Shown one piece after another: positions 1 to 13,128 of a stretch of DNA of 64,000 nt; position 1 is the first letter of the stretch, and each line of letters begins with the position of its first letter. The position numbers and the translations under genes were made by a program. The notes below the pieces were generated by a model. The model was not told the origin of the DNA. It made no database searches and saw nothing but the letters and a program-made list of their open reading frames with translations. The DNA is from Tetradesmus obliquus. Its lineage: Eukaryota > Chlorophyta > Chlorophyceae > Sphaeropleales > Scenedesmaceae. The stretch covers positions 3,410,001-3,474,000 of the forward strand of contig CP126200.1 of NCBI GenBank assembly GCA_030272155.1, read 5' to 3'.

Positions 1-368
1 GACTCAACTGGCTCAGCATGCAGCAAGTCACATTGCTGACTTCGTGCTGAAGCAGCCAGAGTGTGTGAAGCAGTGGGGCTTGCTGGAGGTGCAGCTGCTC
101 ATGCAGAGTCCAGCAGTATCAGCTTGCCAGGGCCTGCTGCTGGCAGCAATCTGGCTGGCAGGTGGTGCTGAGCGGCTGCAGCATTTGGAGTGGGATGCAG
201 CAGAAGGTGCAGCTGGAGCTCTTGCAATATGAGCAGCTGAGGTACTTGCAGCAGCAGCAGGATGTGTTGGAGCTGCCAGGCTTGGCAGCTGCGCTGTTCA
301 GGGAATGCATTCGCCGCATGGACAAGGCCATCCGATACCCATATGTCAATACTTCTGTGTTCAACTAG
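1..368 (+). CDS. 3' end of an unrecognised gene (partial)
   Basis: Two exons at the left edge join in phase: one open from the window start to 88 (donor GTGCAG after Glu), and one from 201 (after GGATGCAG) to a TAG at 366-368. Together they encode about 84 residues, mostly helical and Gln/Leu-rich (YEQLRYLQQQQDVLELPG), ending in a less repetitive tail (RYPYVNTSVFN). The two exons agree in phase 0 and the tail is not a simple triplet-repeat translation, which favours a real C-terminus. I do not recognise the family. The 5' part lies outside the window. Confidence 0.45.
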
Positions 369-2637
369 AGGGTATCGGGGCTGGCTGGTGCGTGCAGGTG
401 TGCGTGGATGTGCGGATGTAGCGTGTTGGTGTGTTCTTGCAGCGCCATTGCGCAGACAGTGTCGTGGTTCGTAGCACTGATACTGCATATGCTGCGGCCA
501 ACCAGTGATTTGCAGCCTCGACACTCTGGTGGCATGCAACATATTGATCAAGCTCAGCTGATTGCCGCAGGAAGGCTGATTGCTGGTGGGCAGTGGACTA
601 TGGCAAGTCCACTACTGCTGTGCACCATTGGACTGTTGGCCACAATGCTTGCGAGCTCCAGGGCCTGAAAGATCGTACTACCTCAAGCTTCCTGCCAGGA
701 TGCACGCTTCAACATTGTACTGTTGATGAGCGTTGAGGGGTACAGCACTGCCATGTCAGCAATTGAACTGAGTGGGGGAATTGCCGATTCAAAGCACATT
801 GTACAGCCTGTACAAGCAAGATGCGCAGCTTCACTGTGGCTTTATATGTAACATGGCATTGATGGCGGCATCGCTGGACTAGCAGCGGCCTGTGCACATG
901 CTCCTGCAGCTGCATGTAAGCTGGCCGGCATGCACTGCAGACTCTGCTCTGGCAGACTCTAGAGCAGATCTGCTCAACCTGAGCCCAGGGCATCACTGGC
1001 ACTGCCTTCTGAAAGAAGTACGCATGCTGCGTGCTGAGAAGACTGTTTATCAGAGTCTGATCAGCAATTGGACGTTGTTGGTTACCATTGAAAAGTGGAT
1101 CGATGCAAAGATGAAACAAATCAATTATGGAGAGATTGTGGGAGGCAGCATCAGAGGCGTGCTGCTGTAGCCCATCAAGCAGCTGCTGCGTAGTAAATGT
1201 GTAACATACATGCTATAACACACCGCATGTCCTGTTAGACTCAGACGTCTCAACTGCGGCATGCATGAAATACAATACAACCTAGGATGCACCTGCAAGC
1301 TCCGATCCTGAGAGAGCAATCATCTGTCAACGCACACACAATACACGGTGGCATAACCTGCCGCAAGACAACAGCACAAGTGGAGGCACCAGCAGCTGCT
1401 GTACGAACAGCACTTTGCAACTGATGCTGCACTTGCTGCCCGTTTGCGCTGTGCTGGACCGTCATGTTGACGAGGACTGCCAAGCCAACCCAGCACTGAA
1501 CAGCCTGTCCTAGTAGAGAGGGGCTGCACAGGCAACGCCATGCTCCAGGAAGACTCAGCACCTTGTGACAGGCGACAGTCTCTCAACAGCTGCAACAGTG
1601 CTTCAGATAATCCACAACACAACAGCAGACACCACAGCTGCGCAGCTTCGCGTTGGTCTACCTCACGTGCGCCTGCCCAAGTCACCACAGCAGCATTGCG
1701 GCAACAATTGTGCTGTGGCTTCCGTGTTTGCTGTCTTCACCATTCAAGGATGAAGGAGGTTCCACATCCACCAGCTGGGCAGATGCTGCTGTCAGCTCTC
1801 TCAGGCTCAACTCCGCCAGTGCATTGACCCCTATCAAGTACAAATGACGTGCATTGAGCCAAGGTGGCAGCAGTGCCGGCCGTGTGCTACAATGGACCAC
1901 ATCTGTTGATGAGAAGCAGATCGCCGCCGTACAACGCAGCACACAGCATAGCGCTGCAAGTTGACAAGCAGCAACCATGAAAGGAAGCACTCCAACCTCC
2001 AAAGCGGCTACGGCAACCAACCTGCACACGACTGCTCATGGACAAGAGACGCACCACCTTATCTCGCAAGATTAGTAAACACAGTGTGTAACAGCATTGA
2101 ATTCACAAGCCACCCCACACCTCGCTTGCTGAAGTCTATCTCAAACCCACACCAAGACAAAGTGCCCTGATCTGCAACAACTTTCAGCACACGCTCAGCA
2201 CAGGACAAGGCGCCTGAAGATGTGCACTGGGCGTGTGTGGCACACAGCCATTCAACACCAGCAAGTGTCGCCCACCTGCTGCCCCTGCCCCCTTCTGCCT
2301 ACCTAAACACCTCAACCCCAGGTTAGTGCACATGCTGAACCCCTGCCTGCAGAGGAGCTCCTAGCTGTTAACCCCTGCAATGTGTTCATGACGTTGCTGT
2401 GCCAGGAGCTGCACAGCAATCGAGGGATCTCCCCATCATGTAAACCTATACATCCACCCCTAGCCTACACACAGCGACCAGGGAGAGCCCAGCCAACCAA
2501 CTCAGAGCAGGGGATTTGCAGATGCATGCCCCAGCTGCTAAGGCCGCCGCAAGCACCTCTGCCGACTGGTCACAAAACACACATAAACTTCACAACGATA
2601 ACTTCACACTGCACTGCTAGCCAAGCACGCTGCCGCC
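369..2637. other. Intergenic stretch, no supported gene
   Basis: About 2.3 kb between the + strand gene end at 368 and the stop of the glucan-synthase-like gene at 2638. It should hold two 3' untranslated regions because the flanking genes converge. Several 60-150-codon open frames exist on both strands, but none shows a family motif, a consistent splice partner or a good start context. The frame at 892-1170 (+) ends in a less repetitive segment (YQSLISNWTLLVTIEKW) and is the only one I would test for expression. Confidence 0.5.
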
Positions 2638-5326
2638 TCACAGCGCGCACAGGTTCTCCTTGGGGTGCTTCCTGAACAGGCCAATGCTGCACAGCAGCCG
2701 AGCACCCTCAATGAAACCAAGCGTCAGCAGCAGCGGCGTCACCAGCTGCGCAGCCGCCAGCTTCAGCGTGCCAGCCACCAGGATGGTAATCAGCAGCGCG
2801 CCGTTGCAAAGGATTACGCCCGCCAGCTGCCACAGCGCAACCGCCTCCCTGCTAGGCAGTGTCATCATCGCGAGTAGGCCATTCAATGGCCCGCGAGCAC
2901 CCATCACCACCTGCACTGCGGCCACCACCAGCAGCAGCTGCCACTGCGGCGCCAGCTGCCATGCAGCCAGTCCCTTGAACAGCGCGGCACCCGGCAGCGC
3001 TGCCAGCAGCAGCGTTGCGTTCTGCAGGTGCAGCTGCATGCTGCGGCTCTGCAGCAGGTTCACGGCGATGAACATACCCAGAATGCTGGCTGAGAATGCG
3101 GCTCCATTGACCGCAATCATGCCAGCAGTGCCGCGCAGAGCCACCAGCAGGTAACCCAGCACCGCTAGGCCTGCCATATCCAGCACAGATGCCAGCAGTG
3201 ACAGGTGAGGCGACTTGGGCCCTGAGAACATCACCACGCGCTGCTCGCGCCACTTCATGTTGAGCTTCAGATGGGTGTAACCGGGAGCCAGGCTGTTCGG
3301 CAGGCACATCCAGGTGCCCATGGCTGTGAGGGTGACTGCGACGGCTGCTGTGGTGGCCAGGAAAGGCATGTAGCTGACGGAGAAGATGGTGAGAGCTGCA
3401 CAGCTGGCCAGCAGCAGGGACTTGAAGGCGTCACTGACCATCATCAGGTGGAAGCCCACCTGCAAAGGAGCAGAACGTGCAGGCACAGCAATGGATGTGA
3501 GATACGGCAGGAGTAGTAACAGCTTGGATCAGCCATGCACACAGCACCTGACCCTTGCAGCAAGCAGTCATAGCAAGATGAAAGCCAGGCATGCGAGACT
3601 GGTTTAATGTCGAGCCAAACAGCTCGAGCAGGCAGCTTTTGACAAGCAGCCAGACCAAGTAGTAATCCAGCTGCCGGGTTACTCCAGTGTCACCCACCTC
3701 GCTGAGCTCCTGGTTACAGCCCATGAAGCCGAGTGACACCAGAGGGGCGCCAGCCAGCGCAAAGGGTGACACCAGCAGCAGCGCAGTGTTGGCGGCCTGC
3801 TGCCAGATGAAGGACAGCAGCACCACCAGGCTGCACGCCAGCGTGGAGAAGCACACCAGCAGCACGTAGCTCCTGCAAGGCGGCACAACACCCAGCAGCA
3901 GCATGGTGAGCATCATTCATAGAGCTGTCACAGAAACAGCCTCGGCGTCGGCTAGCGAGTCTCTATAGCTGCAAAAGTTTGGCAAGTAGCTGCCAGCTGC
4001 TGAGTTGGCTGGTGCTGTACAACCCCCCAGCAGTGCCAGACCACACCAGCATGGCAAGCTGCTTCCAGACTGATGGCTGCAACCCCGTAGCAAGGCCAGT
4101 TGAGCAAGCAAGCACGCAAGCAAGCAAGAAGGCAAGAAGGCAAGCAAGCCAGCCAGCAAGCAAGCTGTTGCGTGCACACTCACTTGGGTGTCTTCTTGAA
4201 GGCCAGGCAGGTCCAGATGGGTGCAGCAGCAGTGCTCAGGATGAGCTGCCACAGCACGCGCATGCCCAGGCCATTCAGGATCGGCAGCCACTCATTGTCG
4301 TGCGGGCGCAGCGGGCACGTGCTCCACGTCTGCCTGCTGATCTGCTGCAGCACCATGTACGCCAGCAGCAGCAGCGACGGCAGCATGCTCATGCTCTGCA
4401 GCAGCATGATCAGGTAGTTGCTGAACACATGGCGCGGCGTGACCTCCTCGTCCTGCTGCGCCTTCTTCTTCTGTGGGTGCTCCTTCTTATGGTGCAGGAA
4501 GCTGCTGCTCAGCGTGCCTAGCAGCCCACCGCTACTGCTCTTGCTGCTGCCGCTCTCGCTGATCTTCGTGACCATCACGTTGCATGTGCCAGCCGCCGGC
4601 GGCGCCGCTGCCACGAGTGCGGCCTGCAGGTTGAGGTTGCGGCGCTGCCAGGACTGCGCAAAGTACGTGTCAGTCTCGTTGGAGCCAGCCACTGCGCGGC
4701 CCTGCTGCTTGCTGCCGCTGACTGCTGCGCTGGCCGCATCAATCTTGCGCCACATTGCCTGGTACGCCTTCATCTGGTCCTCCACTACAAAGCGACAGGC
4801 CAGTGCGTCTGCAATGAGCTTGCGCCGCTTGTCTGCTGGCGTGCTGAGCGCTGCATTGAAGGCAGATGCCAGCTTGGCAGCCAGGTGAGGCACGGTGGCG
4901 GCGGCTGCAGAAAACAAGCAAACAGGCAGTGCAGCAGCAGCAGCAGCAGCAGCAAAAGTGAGGCCAGCAGCTCACGATCTGATGGGAATGCACAGTAGCG
5001 CAGTTGATGAATAGCAACCAACTCCGTTGCAGAAGCCGTTGCTGACCCAAAAGCATGTGCACGCTGTTGGTTCAGGGGCAATCTGCTGGATGCTCTGCAC
5101 TGCGCTCACCTGCCTGGAAGTTCTGCACCTAGCACGCACCACACTGACATGGCTTCTGCTACATATGTTGTGCAATTGTGGTTTTGTATCTCCAGGTGCC
5201 AGCGCTGCTCTCACCTGCTTGGAAGTAGAAGCCTGGCATCTTGCCCAGGCCGCCTGTTTCATTGCCGATGATGAGGCCGCCATACCAGCCAAACTCAATG
5301 TCAACCAGGCCACACGGCTCATACCT

Positions 5327-5358
<32 letters not shown>

Positions 5359-8300
5359 GGACACCATAAAGTAAGCTCGGGTCTGTCCTGCAAGCGAGCG
5401 ATACTAGGCTGCTGTACAGCTGCTGCCTGCTGTTTAGGGTGCGTATGTAGCAGCTCATGGCAAGCATGCTGTCGGGTGTTTGCAGTACGCCAACACAGCC
5501 ATATAATGTGCAGCTGGCCTCCATGTCTGACATATCCAGGCAGTACAACAGAGCTGGCTCCATCCAGCTGTGGGCCACGCAGTACATGCCATCTACTCTC
5601 TCCCCACCTGGAGGGGCACAGGCAGAAGTCAGCAGCAGCCAGCACTAGCTCCTTCTCATCTCCAGACACGTAGTGGTTGGCAGGCGCCACCAGCCTGCCC
5701 GGGTAGTCCAGCGCAAGCATACCCAGGCTCTCCTGCGCCTCAGCACCTGCCACGTCACCCAGAGGCCCCAGCACCAGGAGCTGCAGCTTCGGGTGGCGAG
5801 CCAGCACCTGCGGAGCTGCCTGAGCGATGATATCGACGCCCTTTTGGTGGGTGAGTCGGCCGAGGAAGATCGCGAGCTCGTACTGCTCGCCGACGGCGAG
5901 GCCCATGCGCTGCTGTATCGCGAGCTTTGCCTCGGTTTTGCGGCGGATGGCTTCGTCGGCGGAGAGGCCTGCGCCTGCCCACGTGCCGGCAGGGTCCATT
6001 GCGTTGAGGATTCCCACCACCTCGTCTGCAGGGCGGGAAAACGAGTTCAACAGAAGTGCAGCGGCAGGCCAGGAAGCAGCAATGTTAGGGCGCAGGCTGG
6101 GGCAGGATAGCTGCTGGGCAACTGGCAGGCAGCGGTAAAGCAGCATAACGGAAAGAACAGCGCCTGCCGCACCCATCCAGCCACATGTCTCACCCTGCAG
6201 TGTCTGCCAGAAGGGGCTCAAGCAAGCACAGATCAAGCAACACAACAGCAAAACACCCCAACTGCTGCACCTTCCCCTGCTATGCGGCGCTTGCCACTCA
6301 CCCTGCGGTATCTGCCAGAAGGGGCTCAGCCGTGTGCGGATCTCTGAGGCGTACTTGGGCGACACAGCAGCGCACCCAACTCCCTTCTGCGCCTCCACCA
6401 TGTGACTCAGCAAGCTGTGCAGCGTGTCAAAGGCACTCTTGTGCTCTGTGTACTTGCCCACAGCCGCAGGGTTCAGGTTGAACATGCTGTACAGGTACGC
6501 GCGGCGCTGCTTTGTCGGCAGCGCAAAGACGCCGTTGTAATGCGCATTGTGTGCGATGTAGAGCACCTCGGGGCGCAGGTGCTTTGGCAGGTACTGCAGG
6601 GACAGCGCGCCGTGGTAGTCGTGCAGCTGCAGCCGCCGCACACCCCAGTTCATGATGACTGTTGCGACTGCCTGGTTGACCACTGACAGCCACGTGATCA
6701 TGTCGTGCTCGCTGGCAAAGGAGTAGATGTCAGAGCGGCTGCGGTGGCGGAAGACGTTGGCCTGTAGCAGCAGGTACCTGCGGCGTGTGTGCAGAGGTGT
6801 GTGAAAAGCAGCACAGCAGGTGAGGGGTGAGCTTGTGAGCCAGTGGTGCAGCCGATGTTTTATAATGAACTCAAGATAGGGTGCCAAGAGGAATGTGACA
6901 TCAAGCTGTCGACACCAGCGGCAGCCAAAGGCTGTGTTGCCAGTATGCTGTGCCAGCAGCGGCGCTAGGGTCCGGCTACATCCAGATGTTGCTGCGCTCT
7001 CACCTGCGGGCCTTGCCGGGTGCTGCATCCGCAATGCACAGCTCAAAGACCTCGACCTGGTGCGCCTGGTGCCCCACTTGCACGTCGAAGCGCAGCACAG
7101 GCGGCCCGTGCACAAACTTGGGCGCTGTTGCCGCAGGATCAGAGTACGCTGCGGCATACAGCGGCGCACACAGCACCATGTCTCCTGGCCAGTCCCTGGC
7201 AAAGGTGTCGACGACCTTTCCGAGCCCGCCAAACACGAAGCCGTCCAAGCCGAGCTCCGGAATGGTATATTCCATTGCCACGTGCATGATGCTGTTCTCG
7301 GTGAGAGGTGTTACGGAGTGCGCGGATGCCGAGCTGCACGTGTCGGTGCGACGGTGGTGCGGGGGCGACGTGGTCTTCGTCTCGCGCACTGCTGCGATGA
7401 ACTCGGTGCTATCGTCCTCGCTGTCCAGCTCCTGCAGGTGAGCATAATCGAGCCATGGCACATCAAGTCAGACGACTAATACAAGTGCCGTTATAGCTTG
7501 GAGGGGAAGGCTGCTCGTGCATGTGCCCTGGCAGCTTGGCATGCTGCACAGCATTGCTTGCTGAAAAACACTGGACAAGCCCTGCAGCTTGTGTATACCA
7601 CAGCGAATGCAGCAATCTTGCTGTGCTGGCAGTGCTTAATGAACTGCCTCCAGGACTACCAGTCGCAGCTCCACTCACCGCCATGCAGCGAAGTGACGTG
7701 TTATGTAAGTCTGCTGCACTGTCCACTTTGCTGGGTGAGCCGGGCCTCTTCATTGGGCTGCTGGGCTGCTTGGCCAGCTTATCTTCAATGCTGGGCAGCT
7801 CTGCTGCTGCTGCTGTGCTGTTATCTGCGGCCTTAGCAGCTGCATCAGGCTGGTCCTTGCTGCGGCTGGGGTTGAGGCAGCTGGCAATGCGGCTGCAGGC
7901 GTTGAGCACGATTGCGGGCGGGCGCATGACGCCCCACCACACTGACAGGCACACAATGGCCATCGCCAGCAGTGTTACCAGCAGCACAAGCTGGTCCACA
8001 GGCAGCTGCAGGGAAGGGCACAGAAACATACAGAAATTAGCAACGCAGCAAGATGCAGGTGACACCCAGCAGGTGGCACCGGCTGGTCCATAGGCAGCTG
8101 CAGGAAGCATCAGAAGCACACAAACAAACAGAGCAGCAGGGAACGCTAAAATCTAGCCTGCACAAGCATCAGGTTTGCCAGCAGGCCACAAGCAGAACAA
8201 CCCCACTGTTACAGCAAGTCCATCCAGTTTGCAGTGCATGGCTGCTTAAAATGAGCATTTGCTATTGCTGGCTATAGGGTTATCTCTCTCATGCCGCGCA

Positions 8301-11300
8301 CCAGCAGCTTGCGTGGCGCAGCGGGCAGGAAGAATGAGGCTGGCTTGGCATCTGCCACAAACACCAGTGGGGCAATGTCAACCAGCTTCAGGTCTGCAGA
8401 GCCGTCTGCGTTGACTGTCAGCGTCACCTGCAGCAGCAACACGACCACAGCACAAGGTGACACGGGTAAGCACTAAAACCACCAACAAAGGGCTGGCTTG
8501 TAGGACTGCTGTGGCTGCCTCATTGTGCTACGAGTGGACAAACCAGCTGCTGCTACACAGATAATCTCAATGAGCTACATTTTGCGCAGCGCTGGGCCAT
8601 ACATCCACACTGCAAGCACTCACATTGGGGTTGAAGATGTTGCGCAGCGTCTGCCCGCGCATGCCGCGAGGCAGGTTTGTGAGCGCCACAATGCGCGGCA
8701 GCTCCTCTGGGTGTGCCTTTGCGAGCTGGCCGCTGAGCACCACCAGTGCTGCGCTGCCGCGCGTGAAGGCCATGACAAAGCCATCCACGTAAACTGTCTC
8801 GTAGTCTTGCTCCCAGAGCTTCAAGTTGGTGCGGTACCTGCGTCATTTGAGTTGGCAGGCGGCAGCAGCAGCAGGGGTAAGGATTTGTCGTACAGCATAT
8901 ACACCCTGCGCAGCTGCTGGTGCAAAGCATTTCATTGACCTGTGGACTGCACAACCAGTCCCTAATTCTGCTGCAGCTGCCTGCTGGAAGAGCTGGCTGC
9001 CTATGGCTAGGCATCCTCAGCAGCTACGGCCCGCACATCCCCAGCAGCAGTGTCGCTGTGTGTGCAGGCTCACCAGTTGAGCATCTTGAGGTTAATGTAG
9101 AAGGGGGCTGAGCTGTTGTAGTCCCACTTCTCCCACAGTGGCTCGCGCTGCACATCCTTCAGCGCCTCAGTCCCATAGTACACGATGGGTATGCCGGGCA
9201 CAAAGAAGGTGAAGGCCAGGGAGTTGCTGCGGGCAGGCAGGATCAGGGCAGGAAGCAGCAGGTAAGAGAGGCAGGGGGAAAGGGAGTAGGGTCAGCGCTA
9301 TCAAGGGCAGCAGGTAACAGACAGTTGAGTAGCATTCAACAAGAGGACAGAGCAGCAGTGACCGCATGTGGCGTGCTGCTGCTGTTCAGCTGCTGCAATC
9401 TCATTGCTGTAAGAGAAGCTGTACCAAAACGTGGCAAGGCTGGCTTGTGATGCAGCAGGAAACAAAGCAACCACTCACAGGATGATGTCCTCGTTGACAG
9501 TTGAGTAGGAGGCCATGCGGGGCATGTCGTGGTTGTCCATGAAGTTGCCCAGGATGTTCACTTGGTGTGGCATGGTCTGGAACACCAGGTCAACCGCTTT
9601 CTGGACAGGCGGCATCATGGCAAGCAGCAGCAAGCAGGGTAGGCAGCAAATCATCTGTGAGTAGGATGATGATGATGCACAGCGTTGGTATGGTCTGAAA
9701 CACCAGGTCAACCGCTTTCTGCAGTCAGCAACATCACAGCAGGCAGCGAAATAAGCAAGCAAGGCAAGCAAACAAAATGAGCGCGAGGGGTTGCCGGCCT
9801 CCAATTGCTGGTCAAACTATGATCACCATCTCAGTCAACAGGGTGCCACCAGAAGGCAGCAATCTGCTGCAGCCAAGCAGAGTCACGTGCAGCAAAGCAC
9901 AACAGCAGCCCAAAGCTGACCTGCAACAGAGCTGTGACATGATGATGCACACTGCCGCCGCACTCACCGCTAGCACGGTGGTGTTCAGTGTCTCGTGTGT
10001 GTGCGTGCCGTCGGGACCCAGGAAAACCCGCGCTGACGCGCCGTACAGTGCATACTGCAGCTGCGAGTGCAGCATGTTGTTGTTGACCATGGCTGCGAGG
10101 CGGCGCGTGCCGTTCTCCCAATCCATGTCCAGCACCTCTCCGATCGTGAGGATGCGTGCACGCCGCTTCATCTCTTGCATGAATTTCTGCAGGGGAAACA
10201 GGCAGTATGCAGTTAGGACACAAGTGACAACTCCCGCAGAGGGGTGTTTTGATTGGCACACATCATAACACAGCAGCAGTGCACCCCGTGCTCATGCATA
10301 GCGGAGCAGAATGCCAGCCGCCAGAACACATCATACCACACAGCCTGCAGATGCTACATCCAAGACATCACGCCTCAATCTCAATCTCACCATGGGCATA
10401 TGCTTTGCCGCGTCCACGCGGAATCCATCGATGTGGTACTCATCCCTGACCCATTCAATCCACTTGTGCAGCGTCTCAGCCACATGCGGCACAGTCTGGT
10501 TCAGATCTGGGAGGCCCTGCACGCGGCAGTTCTCCACGCCCCATTGATCGTTGTCGTTGGGGATGTTGCAGGTCTCTGGCTCGCATCCTGCGAGCGAGTA
10601 ACAAACGTGCAGCAGCAGCAGCAGCAGCAGCAGGAAGGTCATGCTTCAGATGCCCAGCAGGAGCAAAAAGCTCAGTGCATTGCCGCCAGACGTGTACTCC
10701 TGTTAGCATTGGCTCCCAAACAGGGCCAGCCGGCTGCTGACAGGCAGGCACTGAGACGGTGAGCTGCAACTCGTCTGTACAACAAAGATGGCATGATAAC
10801 CACATGTTTACAAACAGAACATAGGTACTGTGTTGAAGCTATTAGACAGACTGCTGGTGAGCAGGCACTCACGGTCGCAGGAGTGGTAGTACTCTGGCTT
10901 TGTAAAGGTCATCTCATGGATGTTTTCTGGTGCAAAGTACCCAGCGTGGTTGGGCACAATATCCAGCATAACCCACATGCCTGCAAGCATATATAACAGG
11001 GCACAAGGCATGTAATATGCACGCATGGCATTCAGCAATGAGGCGTGTGCTTGCATGGTGATTGTGACTTGCGTTTCTAGTCACCCGCTTGCCAGCAATG
11101 TACCTTGCCACCCAGCTGCTGTGCAGTGCTGACAACTGCTGCTGCAGCTTCCAAGGCACTGCTGTTAGTAAGGCGCTGCTGCTACTGTCGAGGCTTTTAG
11201 GTCGCTGCTGCTGATTGTTTGCTGCTGCTGCGCACCTCTGTCATGCAGTGCCTTGGTCAAGTCAGCAAAGTCCTGAGGGGTGCCAAGCATGGAGTTGAGG

Positions 11301-12178
11301 TCCCAGAGGTTCTGCAGACACACAAACCAAATAAGCTCGGTTAGACTGGCGCCAGCTGAAGCATTTGTACGCTTTTTCTGGCTGTGCTGCTGCATGGACC
11401 AGTGGCAGCCCAGTGTTTTTGCTGTTCCCAATGCATCAGCTGGTTCAGGGTTCCTCTGTGTGCACCGCATTCTGCACCAGCAAGCACTGGGTGCTGAACT
11501 TGTGCTGCACAGATTGGTTGTTCTCACCTTGGGCCAGTACCCTGCAGCGACAGAGCAGCAGCAGCAGCAGCAACAGCAGACGGAGTCGACAGCAGCAATG
11601 ACAGCATCATATGACAGCAATGCACTGCTGGCCAGGAGGATGCTGTAGAAGTTCGTCAAGGACCGAATGTACCTGTGCTTTGCATATAGTCTGCAATGGC
11701 TGTTTGTGGGCTCTTGCATTTTTGGCAACTGCCGGAGTCAAAGTAACTTGCGGAATCCTCTCACCGTGCCAGCCATCCTGCAGCTCGCGCACTGGGCCAC
11801 CAGTCTGTGACGTTACTGGACTAATCCAAACGGCATCGAAGCCCATTCCCTGCGGACAAGGTGTCGGGTGAGTGGCCGAGACCTTCGAGCCACGCAGCAA
11901 CAGACCAGACGATCCGACGACGGGGACAGGTGTACCTGGATGTAGTCAAGCCTCTGCCGCAGGCCCACATGTGTGCCTCCGCATGCATTGTCGAGATCCT
12001 TGCAGGGCCGAGGTGTGCTTGGGCAGTCGGGCAGAGCAAACCTGTCCGTCAAGATGTGCAGCACGCTCTTGCTGGCCCACTGTTCGGCTGCTGGACCGTA
12101 TGATGCGGCAGTAAAAGCAAAAGATACAAACACGAGGCAGCTACAGAGGAACAACGAGCCCCGGCTGGGCCCCCACAT
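2638..12178 (-). CDS. AGS1: Alpha-1,3-glucan-synthase-like GH13-TM-GT5-multiTM protein
   Basis: Nineteen exons (12178-11936, 11849-11765, 11541-11528, 11311-11236, 10980-10873, 10587-10391, 10186-9968, 9600-9479, 9226-9074, 8837-8624, 8427-8302, 8005-7679, 7431-7004, 6777-6302, 6025-5608, 5324-5215, 4904-4184, 3872-3698, 3459-2638) join in phase to about 1,677 residues. Order: signal peptide (1-26); GH13 amylase domain with DIVPNH (146-151), GFRVDAAKH (nucleophile D234), GEVLD (acid E258) and FMDNHD (D339); a membrane segment (about 520-543); a GT5 domain with GGLG (about 696), RLTHQKG (986-992) and the E-x7-E motif EPCGLVDIE (1071-1079), then GGLGKMPG; and about 12 C-terminal membrane segments. 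This is the architecture of fungal Ags1/Mok1: outer amylase-like domain, cytosolic synthase, multipass exporter-like end. Plastid starch synthases have no GH13 domain or membrane tail. Oddities: the usual Lys before GGL is absent; length is below the roughly 2,400 residues of fungal proteins. Product and location are inference. Confidence 0.9.
5325..5357 (-). repeat. (CTG)n tract at a 3' splice site
   Basis: An uninterrupted CAG run on + reads as CTG repeats on the transcript and ends directly in the CAG acceptor of the exon that begins at 5324 in the glucan-synthase-like gene. It is the clearest single case of a recurrent arrangement in this window. Confidence 0.85.
11528..11541 (-). other. 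14-nt microexon of the glucan-synthase-like gene
   Basis: CTGCAG precedes and GTGAGA follows this 14-nt block. It completes a split Gly and adds Tyr-Trp-Pro-Lys, turning QDGWH into the GH13 motif H-G-Y-W. Phases are 1 on entry and 0 on exit, and the next exon (11311-11236) continues in frame. Skipping it would shift the frame. Confidence 0.75.
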
Positions 12179-13128
12179 CCTGAACTAATCTCTGCTCTGT
12201 GATCGAACGGTTCACTGTCTCAGTGGATACATGTTTGAGTCGCTTATCAACCAAGAACACTCAAGTCAGTGAAAAATGCTGGGTATATGCACTACACCCG
12301 GCGAACACCAGTCAATGCAACAAGTTACAAAAAACGGAAGTGGTTCGTTGGCCCGTCTTTGACTTTTTAGCGTCCACAATAGTCAATATCAAGGGATCAG
12401 GTCTATGAATAGCACGTCTGGTAATCTTTGCGGTGTTTTTGGCGGCCGTGATCTGCGGGCAGTACATGTCACTGCCGTAGTGCTGCCGAACATGGAAGGT
12501 CCTCCCGTACAGGGTGGCCACACACGAGTGACCTGCTGCTCTTCGAACACGCCCATACGACACATACATCTTGCATTGTACCAACCGACGCAAATTGCAT
12601 GGGTTTAGCCACGCTGCTGCAGCAGGAAGAGAAGCACAAGGGCCTGTCATGCTGTGCCCCTTCAAGGGGCAGCAAGGCTTGCTGCAGGTGACTTGGCAAG
12701 CAGTGCATGATAAAATTGGTACAACGTGCAAGCAGGTCAATCATTTCAAGTAGATGCAGCATAATGAGTACTCACATGGCTGGAAGTGGTCCCCCAAAAG
12801 GCCACCATGGCTGCTGAACCTCAGATTGCAGTGCATGTGCATGGCTTTTCGCTCTTGCCGTTACAAACTTCAACCTACTCAGGCAGCACCGCCTTCGGAA
12901 GGTGCTGCTGCTGAGCCACTGCATCAGGTCAGGCAAGCTGCTACAGATGCACCTGCCAGCTGGCCGCAGACATGCTGCCTGCAGCCTAATGCACACCACC
13001 TCCACGGTGCAGTGACTGCAGCCGATTCAAACAGCCCCGCCAGGCCACTGCACCTGCAATGTCCCATACAAGGTCTGATGCAGCAAAACCAGAAGCTGTA
13101 CTACAGCTGACATGTCACACATTAAAGC
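12179..13128. other. Intergenic: 5' flank of AGS-like gene, 3' flank of REXO4
   Basis: About 950 bp between the AGS-like start and the REXO4 stop, both on the - strand. It should contain the AGS-like promoter and 5' UTR and the REXO4 3' UTR. A TTACA on + at about 12861 is TGTAA on the transcript strand, the usual green-algal polyadenylation signal, though about 265 nt past the stop. No gene is supported. Confidence 0.45.

Noticed and set aside
5319..7232. Single 637-codon frame taken as a stand-alone starch synthase
   Set aside because: It reads through introns; phase-checked splicing makes the GT5 part one segment of the 19-exon gene continuous with GH13 and the membrane tail.
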